Of a stretch of DNA of 42,139 nt, positions 35,179-42,139 are shown piece after piece. The notes under the pieces were generated by a model that saw only the letters and a program-made list of their open reading frames with translations, searched no databases and had not been told where the DNA came from. Position numbers and translations under genes: made by a program. The DNA comes from Verticiella alkaliphila. GTDB taxonomy: Bacteria > Pseudomonadota > Gammaproteobacteria > Burkholderiales > Burkholderiaceae_B. The stretch lies in NCBI RefSeq assembly GCF_018904615.1, contig NZ_JADCNH010000037.1, positions 1 to 42,139 on the forward strand. The letters are read 5' to 3'. Positions within the stretch are counted from its first letter, which is position 1, and each line of letters starts with the position of its first letter.

Positions 35179-35193
35179 GTTCGAATTGCGAAC
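35179..35193. promoter_or_regulatory. palindrome at the tphR start, possible autoregulatory site
   Basis: GTTCG-AATTG-CGAAC lies directly before the tphR ATG. It uses the same half-sites as the two proposed operators in the opposite arrangement. A TAGAAT -10-like element for tphR sits beside it (35199-35194, minus), so binding here would block tphR transcription. Confidence 0.45.
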
Positions 35194-35209
35194 ATTCTAA
35201 CCATGGCGT

Positions 35210-35238
35210 TGACCCCGGCATAAAACACGAACTAGTGT
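35210..35238 (+). promoter_or_regulatory. possible tphC promoter
   Basis: TTGACC (35210-35215), a 17-base spacer and TAGTGT (35233-35238). Transcription would start about 35245, leaving a leader with GGAG seven bases before the tphC ATG. The proposed operator covers this -10. An alternative without this pair cannot be excluded. Confidence 0.4.
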
Positions 35239-35243
35239 TCGCT
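35227..35243. promoter_or_regulatory. proposed TphR operator before tphC
   Basis: ACGAACTAGTGTTCGCT, with arms CGAAC and GTTCG around four bases; 15 of 17 positions match the site before tphA2. It sits 39 bases before the tphC start and 51 before tphR, so it can serve both divergent genes. Confidence 0.65.
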
Positions 35244-35281
35244 ATGCGATCACCTGTTCGATAACTATAACGGAGCGTACG

Positions 35282-36253
35282 ATGAGACATTGCCTCGCCG
35301 GGGCCGCCGCCGCGCTGATGCTGACCTGTAGCCCAGCCATCGCGGCATCCCCCCCTTCCTTTCCTGACAGGCCGGTGCGGATCATCGTCCCGTACCCGGC
35401 AGGTGGCACGGCCGACGTGCTGCCACGCTTGCTGGGCCAGCACCTGGGCCGAATCTGGGGTCAACCCGTCGTGGTCGAGAATCGTGCCGGCGCGGGCGGC
35501 AACATCGGGGCCGACGCTGCTGCCAAGGCCACCCCGGACGGCTACACCCTGCTCGCGACGCCACCGGCCCCGTTGGTCATCAATCAGAACCTGTATCGGG
35601 ATCTGCCCTACGATCCCGCACGTTTCACCCCCATCACCACCCTGGCATCCGCACCGAACGTTCTTGCCGTGCGCAAGGACTTCCCGGCGCGCGACATCAC
35701 GGCGTTCATAGCCTATGCGAAGGCCCATCCTGGCCAGATCACCGTGGCCACCCAGGGCAACGGAACCACATCCCACCTGACGGGGGCCATGTTCGCGCGC
35801 GCGGCCGGAACCCCTTTCGTGTTCGTGCCCTACCGCGGCACGGCGCCGGCGATGGCTGATCTCATGGGCGGTCAGGTCGACGTCTTCTTCGACAACATCG
35901 GATCGATGGCAGCGCAGCACGCAAGCGGCATGACGCGCATTCTGGCGGTCACGAGCGCGCAGCGCAGTCCCTTGCTGCCCGAGGTGCCGACGCTCGCCGA
36001 ATCCGGCTTGCCGGGTTTCGAATCCTCGACCTGGTTCGGTCTGGTGGCCCCCCCCGACACCCCGCCGGCCGTGGCAGCACAGGTGCATGCCGCGGTGATC
36101 GAGGCACTGCGGGCGCCCGAGATCGTGGCCAAATTCAAGGAGCAGGGCGTGCTGCCCGTCGGGGAATCGCGCGACGAGGCCGAGGCGTTCATGCAACGCG
36201 AGCGCCAGCGCTGGAAGGGCGTCATCGAGACGTCGGACGTGACCCTCAACTGA
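35282..36253 (+). CDS. tphC: tripartite tricarboxylate (Bug-type) substrate-binding protein TphC
   Basis: A 323-residue periplasmic binding protein of the TctC/Bug family. The signal peptide is MRHCLAGAAAALMLTCSPAI, cleaved near AIAAS. Family motifs: PDRPVRIIVPYPAGGTADV, VENRAGAGGNIGADAAAKA, PDGYTLL, the FVPYRGTAPAMADLMGGQVD ligand loop and AESGLPGFE. Its place beside tphR and the dioxygenase genes marks it as TphC, which in Comamonas binds terephthalate and works with membrane proteins encoded elsewhere (TpiAB). No TctA/TctB gene is in this window, so the same arrangement is likely. GGAG lies seven bases before the ATG. It diverges from tphR, unlike the all-in-line order I recall for Comamonas. 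Confidence 0.88.
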   Translation: MRHCLAGAAAALMLTCSPAIAASPPSFPDRPVRIIVPYPAGGTADVLPRLLGQHLGRIWGQPVVVENRAGAGGNIGADAAAKATPDGYTLLATPPAPLVINQNLYRDLPYDPARFTPITTLASAPNVLAVRKDFPARDITAFIAYAKAHPGQITVATQGNGTTSHLTGAMFARAAGTPFVFVPYRGTAPAMADLMGGQVDVFFDNIGSMAAQHASGMTRILAVTSAQRSPLLPEVPTLAESGLPGFESSTWFGLVAPPDTPPAVAAQVHAAVIEALRAPEIVAKFKEQGVLPVGESRDEAEAFMQRERQRWKGVIETSDVTLN

Positions 36254-36346
36254 AGACACCCGCATCGCTACTTTTATTACTTTTTAATATAAGCTAAACA
36301 ATTATCGGTCGTTCTCGTTAGAAGGCGCGGAGGGCATCATCCCCTC

Positions 36347-36946
36347 ATGCGCCTTCAACCTCTCATCGTGCCCGGCTGGAACGGGTCGGGTCCTGAACAC
36401 TGGCAAAGCCGGTGGGAAGCGACGCTGCCGCGCGCCCAGCGGGTCGAGCAGACGGACTGGCGCGCGCCGGAGCGGGCTGACTGGACGTTGCGGCTCGCCC
36501 AAGCCATCGACGCCTCGTCACGTCCCCCTCTGTTGATCGCCCACAGCCTGGGTTGCATCACGGTGGCGCATCTGCCCTTTCCGGTTCGCCAGAAAGTCGC
36601 CGCCGCGCTGTTGGTGGCTCCGGCCGATGTCGAGCGTGACGGCGCACCCCAACATCTTTCGAGCTTTGCCCCCGTACCACGCGTGGGACTGGGCTTTCCC
36701 ACCATCGTCGTCGCCAGCACGAATGACCCGTATTGCGCGCTGGCCCGGGCACAGGCGTTCGCAGCCGACTGGGGCGGTGACCTCGTCGTGCTGGAGCACG
36801 CCGGCCACATCAACGCCGATTCCGGGCTCGATGATTGGCCGCAGGGCCAGCGCTTGCTGGCGTCGCTGCGACGACGATGTCGATGGCGCATCCCGATGGC
36901 GCCCGCCGACCGCATCGCTGCCATGCCCACGCCCATACACGATTGA
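36347..36946 (+). CDS. RBBP9/YdeN-family serine hydrolase
   Basis: A 199-residue small alpha/beta hydrolase. The N-terminal VPGWNGSGPEHWQSRWE is the family hallmark. The nucleophile is Ser in IAHSLGC (about residue 66), the acid Asp is in VASTNDPYC and the histidine in HAGHINADSGLDDW. The substrate is unknown for most bacterial members. The last 25 residues (from RRRCRWRIPMAP on) have no family counterpart. The region in front is markedly AT-rich (36270-36310), probably a promoter. The sulfate-binding protein gene follows 44 bases later. Confidence 0.85.
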   Translation: MRLQPLIVPGWNGSGPEHWQSRWEATLPRAQRVEQTDWRAPERADWTLRLAQAIDASSRPPLLIAHSLGCITVAHLPFPVRQKVAAALLVAPADVERDGAPQHLSSFAPVPRVGLGFPTIVVASTNDPYCALARAQAFAADWGGDLVVLEHAGHINADSGLDDWPQGQRLLASLRRRCRWRIPMAPADRIAAMPTPIHD

Positions 36947-36990
36947 ACCCTCTTATTTCTATCCGAACTGCCTCACCAGGATTGCATTCC

Positions 36991-38007
36991 ATGTTGAAGA
37001 AACTGCTTGTCTCGGCCGTCGCCACCGCGACGCTCCTCACCGCCCCGGGCGCGTTCGCCCAGAGCAAGGAGTTGCTGAATTCGTCCTACGACATCGCCCG
37101 CGAGCTCTTCGGTGCCGTCAATCCGAAGTTCCAGGAATACTGGAAGAAGAACCACAACGAAGACGTCAGCGTGACGCAGTCCCATGGCGGCTCCTCGCGC
37201 CAAGCGCAGGCCATTCTGCAGGGTCTGAAGGCTGATGTCGTCACCTTCAATCAGGTCACCGACGTCGACTTCCTGGCCCAACGCAACTTCGTGGCCAAGG
37301 ACTGGCAGCAAGCCTTCCCGAACAACGCCTCGCCCTACTACAGCACCATTGGCTTCCTGGTGCGTGATGGCAATCCGAAGAACATCAAGAACTGGGACGA
37401 CCTGGTCCGCGACGATGTGCGCCTGGTCTTCCCGAACCCGAAGACCTCGGGCAATGCGCGCTACACCTACCTCGCGGCCTGGCTGTACGCCAACCAGGCC
37501 TTCAACGGCGACGAGGCCAAGGTCAAGCAGTTCGTCGGCAAGCTGCTCTCCAATGTGGAGAACTTTCCCACGGGCGGCCGTGGCGCTACGGTGGCCTTTG
37601 CCCAGAACAATCAGGGCGACGTGCTGCTGACCTTCGAATCCGAAGTGCAGAACATTGCCGCGGGCGACGAATTCAAGGCGCTCAAGCTGCAGCCGGTGAT
37701 CCCGCCCGTCAGCATCCTGGCTGAGTTCCCGGTGGCCGTGGTGGATCGCGTGGCCAAGGAGAAGGGCACCGAGGCGCTGGCCAAGGGCTACCTGGATTAT
37801 CTGTACACGCCCGAAGCCCAGGAACTGCTGGCGAGCTTCTACTACCGCGTGCATGACGAAGCCGTCATCAAGGCCAATGCCGAGCGCTTCCCGAAGGTCG
37901 AGCTCCTGAAGGTCGAAGACGGCATCGGCCCGTGGGAAAAGGTCCAACAGGCGCATTTCGGTTCGGGTGGCATCCTGGACGAGCTGCTGGCGGCAGGCCG
38001 CCGGTAA
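36991..38007 (+). CDS. sbp: sulfate ABC transporter substrate-binding protein
   Basis: A 338-residue periplasmic protein that binds sulfate or thiosulfate for the CysTWA importer. Signal peptide MLKKLLVSAVATATLLTAPG, cleaved at AFAQ. Family segments: LLNSSYDIARELFGAVNPKF, VTQSHGGSSRQAQAI, ADVVTFNQVTDVD, LVFPNPKTSGNARY and GRGATVAFAQNNQGDVLLTF. The SHGGSSRQA and NPKTSGNAR loops hold the anion. Length and motifs fit Sbp/CysP alike; I use sbp. The ATG at 36991 gives the signal peptide. cysT follows after 132 bases that contain a stem-loop and a possible promoter. Confidence 0.92.
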   Translation: MLKKLLVSAVATATLLTAPGAFAQSKELLNSSYDIARELFGAVNPKFQEYWKKNHNEDVSVTQSHGGSSRQAQAILQGLKADVVTFNQVTDVDFLAQRNFVAKDWQQAFPNNASPYYSTIGFLVRDGNPKNIKNWDDLVRDDVRLVFPNPKTSGNARYTYLAAWLYANQAFNGDEAKVKQFVGKLLSNVENFPTGGRGATVAFAQNNQGDVLLTFESEVQNIAAGDEFKALKLQPVIPPVSILAEFPVAVVDRVAKEKGTEALAKGYLDYLYTPEAQELLASFYYRVHDEAVIKANAERFPKVELLKVEDGIGPWEKVQQAHFGSGGILDELLAAGRR

Positions 38008-38018
38008 ACGAGGACTGG

Positions 38019-38051
38019 TCCGGTGCGCGCCTTGATGGGGCGCACACCGGA
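38019..38051 (+). terminator. stem-loop behind sbp
   Basis: TCCGGTGCGCGCC (38019-38031) pairs with GGCGCACACCGGA (38039-38051), one G-T wobble, with loop TTGATGG. It has no T run and probably stabilises sbp mRNA or weakens read-through. Confidence 0.5.
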
Positions 38052-38062
38052 TCGTCTATAGT
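38032..38062 (+). promoter_or_regulatory. possible internal promoter for cysTW
   Basis: TTGATG (38032-38037) and TATAGT (38057-38062), spacing 19 bases. It would allow separate expression of the permease genes. The -35 lies in the loop of the sbp stem-loop. Confidence 0.35.
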
Positions 38063-38112
38063 TCTGCGTGCCGCCGCCAGCGGCGCCTCGAACGCCGGAC
38101 AAGCGCCCTTTT

Positions 38113-38133
38113 GCGCGGCCCTTCGGGCCGCGC
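38113..38133 (+). repeat. 9-bp hairpin just before cysT
   Basis: GCGCGGCCC, loop TTC, GGGCCGCGC, ending six bases before ATG 38140. It would hide the ribosome site of that start and leave ATG 38167 more accessible. Confidence 0.45.
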
Positions 38134-38139
38134 TTTGCC

Positions 38140-39015
38140 ATGGGCCGGCGCAATTCGCTCACCGGGATGTACGGCTTGGCCTTCTCTTTCTTCACGCAGC
38201 GGCCCACGCTGCCGGGCTTTGCGCCCACCTTTGGCATCAGCGTGCTGTTTCTCAGCCTGGTGATCCTGCTGCCGCTGTCGGCTCTGTTTCTCTACACCAG
38301 CGACATGAGCTGGGCCCAGTACTGGCGCGCCATCAGCGAGCCGCGCGTGCTGGCAAGCTATGGCACGACGATCATGGGCGCCGTCTATGCGACCGTCGCC
38401 GCGACGCTGATCGGCCTGCTCTTTGCCTGGATTCTCACGCGCTACGACTTTCCCGGTCGTCGCCTGCTCGATGCCATGGTCGATCTGCCCTTCGCCCTGC
38501 CCACGGCCGTCGCGGGCCTCACGCTTTCCGTGCTGCTCGCGCCAGGCGGCTGGGTGGGCCAATGGCTCGCCCCTTTCGGCATCCAGGTCGCCTACGCATT
38601 CCCCGGCATCGTGATTGCGATGACGTTCACGAGCCTGCCCTTTGTCGTGCGGGCAGTACAACCCGTGCTCGAGGACCTGGGCCCCGAGTATGAAGAAGCA
38701 GCCAACACGCTGGGTGCCACGCGCACGCAGGTCTTTGCCCGCGTGATCTTCCCGACGCTCGTGCCCGCGCTGGTGGCGGGCGCCTCGCAATCGTTCATCC
38801 GCAGCCTGGGCGAATTCGGCGCGGTGATCATGATTGCGGGCAACAAGCCCTTCGAGACCGAAGTCACTTCCCTCATGATCTTCGTGCGCCTGGCCGAATA
38901 CGACTATCCCGCCGCTGCCGCCATCGCCTCGGTGGTGCTGGCCGTCTCGCTGCTGTTGCTCTTCGGCCTGCAGATCGTGCAGAGCCGCTTCTCTGTCTGG
39001 CAAGGCCGGGGCTGA
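38140..39015 (+). CDS. cysT: sulfate ABC transporter permease CysT
   Basis: A 291-residue inner-membrane permease with six helices. Family motifs: FAPTFGISVLFLSLVILLPL, YDFPGRRLLDAMVDLPFALP with TAVAGLTL, and the ATPase-contact loop EYEEAANTLGATRTQVFARV; SLGEFGAVIMIAGN is typical of CysT (CysU). It forms the channel with CysW. The start is ATG 38140, or ATG 38167 (MYGLAFSF), which avoids the hairpin at 38113-38133; neither shows a clear ribosome site. cysW starts four bases after the stop. Confidence 0.92.
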   Translation: MGRRNSLTGMYGLAFSFFTQRPTLPGFAPTFGISVLFLSLVILLPLSALFLYTSDMSWAQYWRAISEPRVLASYGTTIMGAVYATVAATLIGLLFAWILTRYDFPGRRLLDAMVDLPFALPTAVAGLTLSVLLAPGGWVGQWLAPFGIQVAYAFPGIVIAMTFTSLPFVVRAVQPVLEDLGPEYEEAANTLGATRTQVFARVIFPTLVPALVAGASQSFIRSLGEFGAVIMIAGNKPFETEVTSLMIFVRLAEYDYPAAAAIASVVLAVSLLLLFGLQIVQSRFSVWQGRG

Positions 39016-39019
39016 CACC

Positions 39020-39883
39020 ATGAAGAAGAAACCCCAATCCTGGCAGCAATGGTCCCTCATCATCCTGGGCCTGACCATCGCCACGTTCCTCCTCGTGCTG
39101 CCGCTCGTGCTGATCTTCAGCCGTGCGCTCTCGGGCGGGTGGGACATGCTGGTGCAGAACCTGGCCGATGGAGACATGCGCCACGCCATCATGCTCACCT
39201 TGCTCGCCACGGGTCTCACGGTGCCCATCAACCTGGTCTTCGGCGTCTGCCTGGCCTGGTGCGTGACGCGCTATGAATTCCGCGGGCGCAAGCTGCTGCT
39301 CACGCTCATCGACATTCCCTATGCCACCTCGCCCGTGGTCGCGGGCCTGTGCTATCTGACCACCTACGGTCTGGAGAGCACCCTCGGCGGCTGGCTCTCG
39401 GGCCACAACGTGCAACTCATGTTCGCCTGGCCTGGCATCGTCATGGTCACCGTGTTCGTGACCTCGCCCTACGTGGCCCGCGTGCTGATCCCGCTCATGC
39501 AGACCCAGGGACGCGAAGAGGAACACGCGGCGCTCACGCTGGGCGCGAGCGGCTGGCAGATCTTTCGCAAGGTCACCCTGCCCAACATCCGCTGGGCGCT
39601 GCTCTACGGCACGGTCATCACCAACGCGCGCGCGGTGGGCGAATTCGGCGCCGTGCTGGTGGTGTCAGGGGCGATCCGCGGGCAGACGGTGACGCTGCCG
39701 CTGCTCGTGGAGCAGCTCAACGACGACTACAAGACCGTGGCCGCCTTCACCGCCGCCGCCCTGCTCGCCTGCATGGCCATGCTCACGCTCCTGCTCAAGA
39801 CCGTGATGGAGTGGCGCCAGGCCCACAAAGGCACTGCCATGCCCTCGGCCGAGCGCCCGGCAGGCGCGCCAGCGACGACATGA
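39020..39883 (+). CDS. cysW: sulfate ABC transporter permease CysW
   Basis: A 287-residue permease partner of CysT. Motifs: TIATFLLVLPLVLIFSRALS, YEFRGRKLLLTLIDIPYATS with PVVAGL, the ATPase-contact loop EEEHAALTLGASGWQIFRKV and ARAVGEFGAVLVVSGAIRGQ. In most betaproteobacteria cysA, the ATPase gene, follows. Here the cysW stop instead overlaps the start of a benzoate transporter gene (ATGA), so the ATPase must be encoded elsewhere. The C-terminal 20 residues (KGTAMPSAERPAGAPATT) are a loose Ala/Pro tail. Confidence 0.93.
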   Translation: MKKKPQSWQQWSLIILGLTIATFLLVLPLVLIFSRALSGGWDMLVQNLADGDMRHAIMLTLLATGLTVPINLVFGVCLAWCVTRYEFRGRKLLLTLIDIPYATSPVVAGLCYLTTYGLESTLGGWLSGHNVQLMFAWPGIVMVTVFVTSPYVARVLIPLMQTQGREEEHAALTLGASGWQIFRKVTLPNIRWALLYGTVITNARAVGEFGAVLVVSGAIRGQTVTLPLLVEQLNDDYKTVAAFTAAALLACMAMLTLLLKTVMEWRQAHKGTAMPSAERPAGAPATT

Positions 39884-41094
39884 CCACGGGCGTGAGTCCG
39901 CAGGCTACGCCGCCCACCGCCGGCGTCAGGCCGCCCGGTCACCGCAGCGACGATCTGCGCGCCGTGCTCGCCGGCCTGCTCGCCTCGCTGGTGGGATTTG
40001 GCAGCACCTTTGCCGTGGTCATCCAGGGGCTGGGTGCCGCCGGTGCCGACACGGCCCAGATCACGTCCGGTCTTTTCATGCTGTGCCTGTCCGTGGGCGC
40101 CGTGGCCATCGCCGTGGCGTTGCGCTATCGCACCCCCGTGGGGATCGCGTGGTCCACGCCGGCCGCCGCCCTGCTCGTGAGCACTGGCACCCTGCCCGGC
40201 GGCTTCGCCGTCGCGGTCGGTGCCTTCCTGGTGGCAGGTCTGCTCATCGTGATCTCGGGGCTGTGGCGGCCGTTGGGTACGCTCATCACCCGCATTCCGG
40301 CACCTATCGCCAATGCCATGCTCGCCGGCGTGCTGCTCAAGCTGTGTCTCGCGCCCTTCGGGGCCATCGACAGTGTCGGCTGGCCCGCGCTCGTGCTGCT
40401 CGGGGTGTACGTGGTGGCGTTCCGCTTCGCGCGTCTCTTCGCCGTTCCTGCCACGGTGGTGGCCGCGTTCGCGCTGCTCGCGCTGGACCCTGCCGGCCAC
40501 GCCATGACGCTCGCGCTGCCCTCGCTCACCTGGGTCACGCCGGTGTTCACGTGGGATGGTGTCGTGGGCCTTGCCCTGCCCCTGTTCCTGGTCACGATGG
40601 CATCGCAGAACATTCCGGGCATTGCCGTGTTGTCGGTGTATGGTTACCACCCGCCTGCGGGACCGCTCTTTCGCACGACGGGCGGTGCATCCATGCTCAC
40701 CGCGCCTTTCGGTGTGCCCACGATCAGCCTGGCCGCGATCACGGCAGCGCTCATCGCCAGCCCCGATGCCCATCCGCGCCCGGACCGTCGCTATCTCGCC
40801 GCCGTGATGGCGGGTGTGGGCTACGTGGCGCTGGCGCTGCTCGCCGCAGTGGCGGCCAGTGCGGTGACGGCATCGCCGCCGGTGCTGATCCAGGCCGTCG
40901 CCGGGCTCGCCCTGCTGGGTGCGCTGGGCAGCTCGCTGGTCAATGGCCTGAAGGACGAACCCCACCGGCCCGCGGCGCTCTTCACCTTCCTCGTGACGGC
41001 CAGCGGCATCAGCCCGCTTGGCATCGGCGCGGCATTCTGGGGGCTGGTAGCGGGCCTCGCCGTACACGCCCTGCAGCACAGCGTGCGCAGCTAA
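39880..41094 (+). CDS. BenE-family benzoate/H+ symporter
   Basis: A 404-residue membrane protein with about twelve helices, of the BenE family that imports benzoate and related aromatic acids. Signature segments: GLLASLVGFGSTFAVVIQGL, GIAWSTPAAALLVST, LPLFLVTMASQNIPGIAVLS with VYGY, and the substrate loop ASMLTAPFGVPTISLAAITA. The start at 39880 overlaps the cysW stop, so the gene is translated from the sulfate-transport mRNA. Together with the nearby tph cluster this suggests aromatic-acid use, but the pairing with sulfate permeases has no evident functional reason. The residue set is normal for the family. Confidence 0.9.
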   Translation: MTTGVSPQATPPTAGVRPPGHRSDDLRAVLAGLLASLVGFGSTFAVVIQGLGAAGADTAQITSGLFMLCLSVGAVAIAVALRYRTPVGIAWSTPAAALLVSTGTLPGGFAVAVGAFLVAGLLIVISGLWRPLGTLITRIPAPIANAMLAGVLLKLCLAPFGAIDSVGWPALVLLGVYVVAFRFARLFAVPATVVAAFALLALDPAGHAMTLALPSLTWVTPVFTWDGVVGLALPLFLVTMASQNIPGIAVLSVYGYHPPAGPLFRTTGGASMLTAPFGVPTISLAAITAALIASPDAHPRPDRRYLAAVMAGVGYVALALLAAVAASAVTASPPVLIQAVAGLALLGALGSSLVNGLKDEPHRPAALFTFLVTASGISPLGIGAAFWGLVAGLAVHALQHSVRS

Positions 41095-41102
41095 GGCCCG
41101 CC

Positions 41103-41130
41103 GTGCCCGACGTCACGTAACGCCGGGCAC
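41103..41130. terminator. stem-loop between convergent genes
   Basis: GTGCCCG (41103-41109) and CGGGCAC (41124-41130) flank a 14-base loop between the transporter and ftsY stops. Weak, no T run. Confidence 0.3.
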
Positions 41131-41135
41131 TGTGC

Positions 41136-42139
<1,004 letters not shown>

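Noticed and set aside
34400-36265. TphR frame extended to 621 residues
   Set aside because: The extension runs antisense through tphC; the IclR domain begins at about 35176.

Overview
The window is high-GC DNA densely packed with genes from a proteobacterium, most probably a betaproteobacterium of the order Burkholderiales (Alcaligenaceae/Comamonadaceae-like). The reasons are a Bug-type tripartite tricarboxylate receptor, a terephthalate (tph) catabolic cluster closely resembling the Comamonas one, TRAP transport genes, and sbp-cysT-cysW. I see no rRNA, tRNA, CRISPR array, insertion sequence or phage gene, so this looks like chromosomal accessory and metabolic DNA. The family placement is inference.

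Layout. 1-2635 (+): a 3-hydroxyisobutyrate-dehydrogenase-like gene and a short-chain dehydrogenase, each broken by a one-base deletion, then rsuA and an overlapping RmlC-like epimerase without the catalytic tyrosine. 2710-8672 (-): an uptake and export block (small membrane protein, DUF2946 protein, TonB-dependent siderophore receptor, PepSY membrane protein, FUSC-family exporter). 8785-9578 (-): a zeta-toxin-like kinase coupled to a 72-residue protein. 9684-18273: a low-complexity exported protein, an SmvA-like drug exporter, a PRC-barrel protein with a strong terminator, then a catalase-family protein, a DUF3182 protein (ATP-grasp-like to my eye) and a serine hydrolase, a lipoprotein, a 61-residue disordered protein and an MFS transporter. 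18389-24716 (+): a 1525-residue membrane GGDEF-EAL protein, a PCu(A)C copper chaperone and a Tas-like aldo/keto reductase.

24816-30494: a TRAP transporter of the 2-oxo acid/chloroaromatic (TakP/FcbT) type, diverging from an argininosuccinate-lyase-superfamily enzyme that carries a signal peptide and so should act in the periplasm. 30575-36253: the tph cluster. tphR (IclR type), tphA2, tphA3, tphB and tphA1 are on the minus strand, and tphC (substrate-binding protein) diverges from tphR. It would import terephthalate, dihydroxylate it and rearomatise the diol to protocatechuate. Two 17-base sites that match at 15 positions lie in front of tphA2 and tphC and are good candidates for the TphR operator. 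tphA1 carries a one-base deletion. 36347-42139: a small RBBP9/YdeN-like hydrolase, sulfate transport genes sbp, cysT and cysW (no cysA), a BenE-type benzoate transporter overlapping the end of cysW, and convergent ftsY running off the window.

Three genes carry single-base deletions (near 37-42, 883-885 and 31147). Because all are of the same kind, sequencing error is at least as likely as real gene decay.
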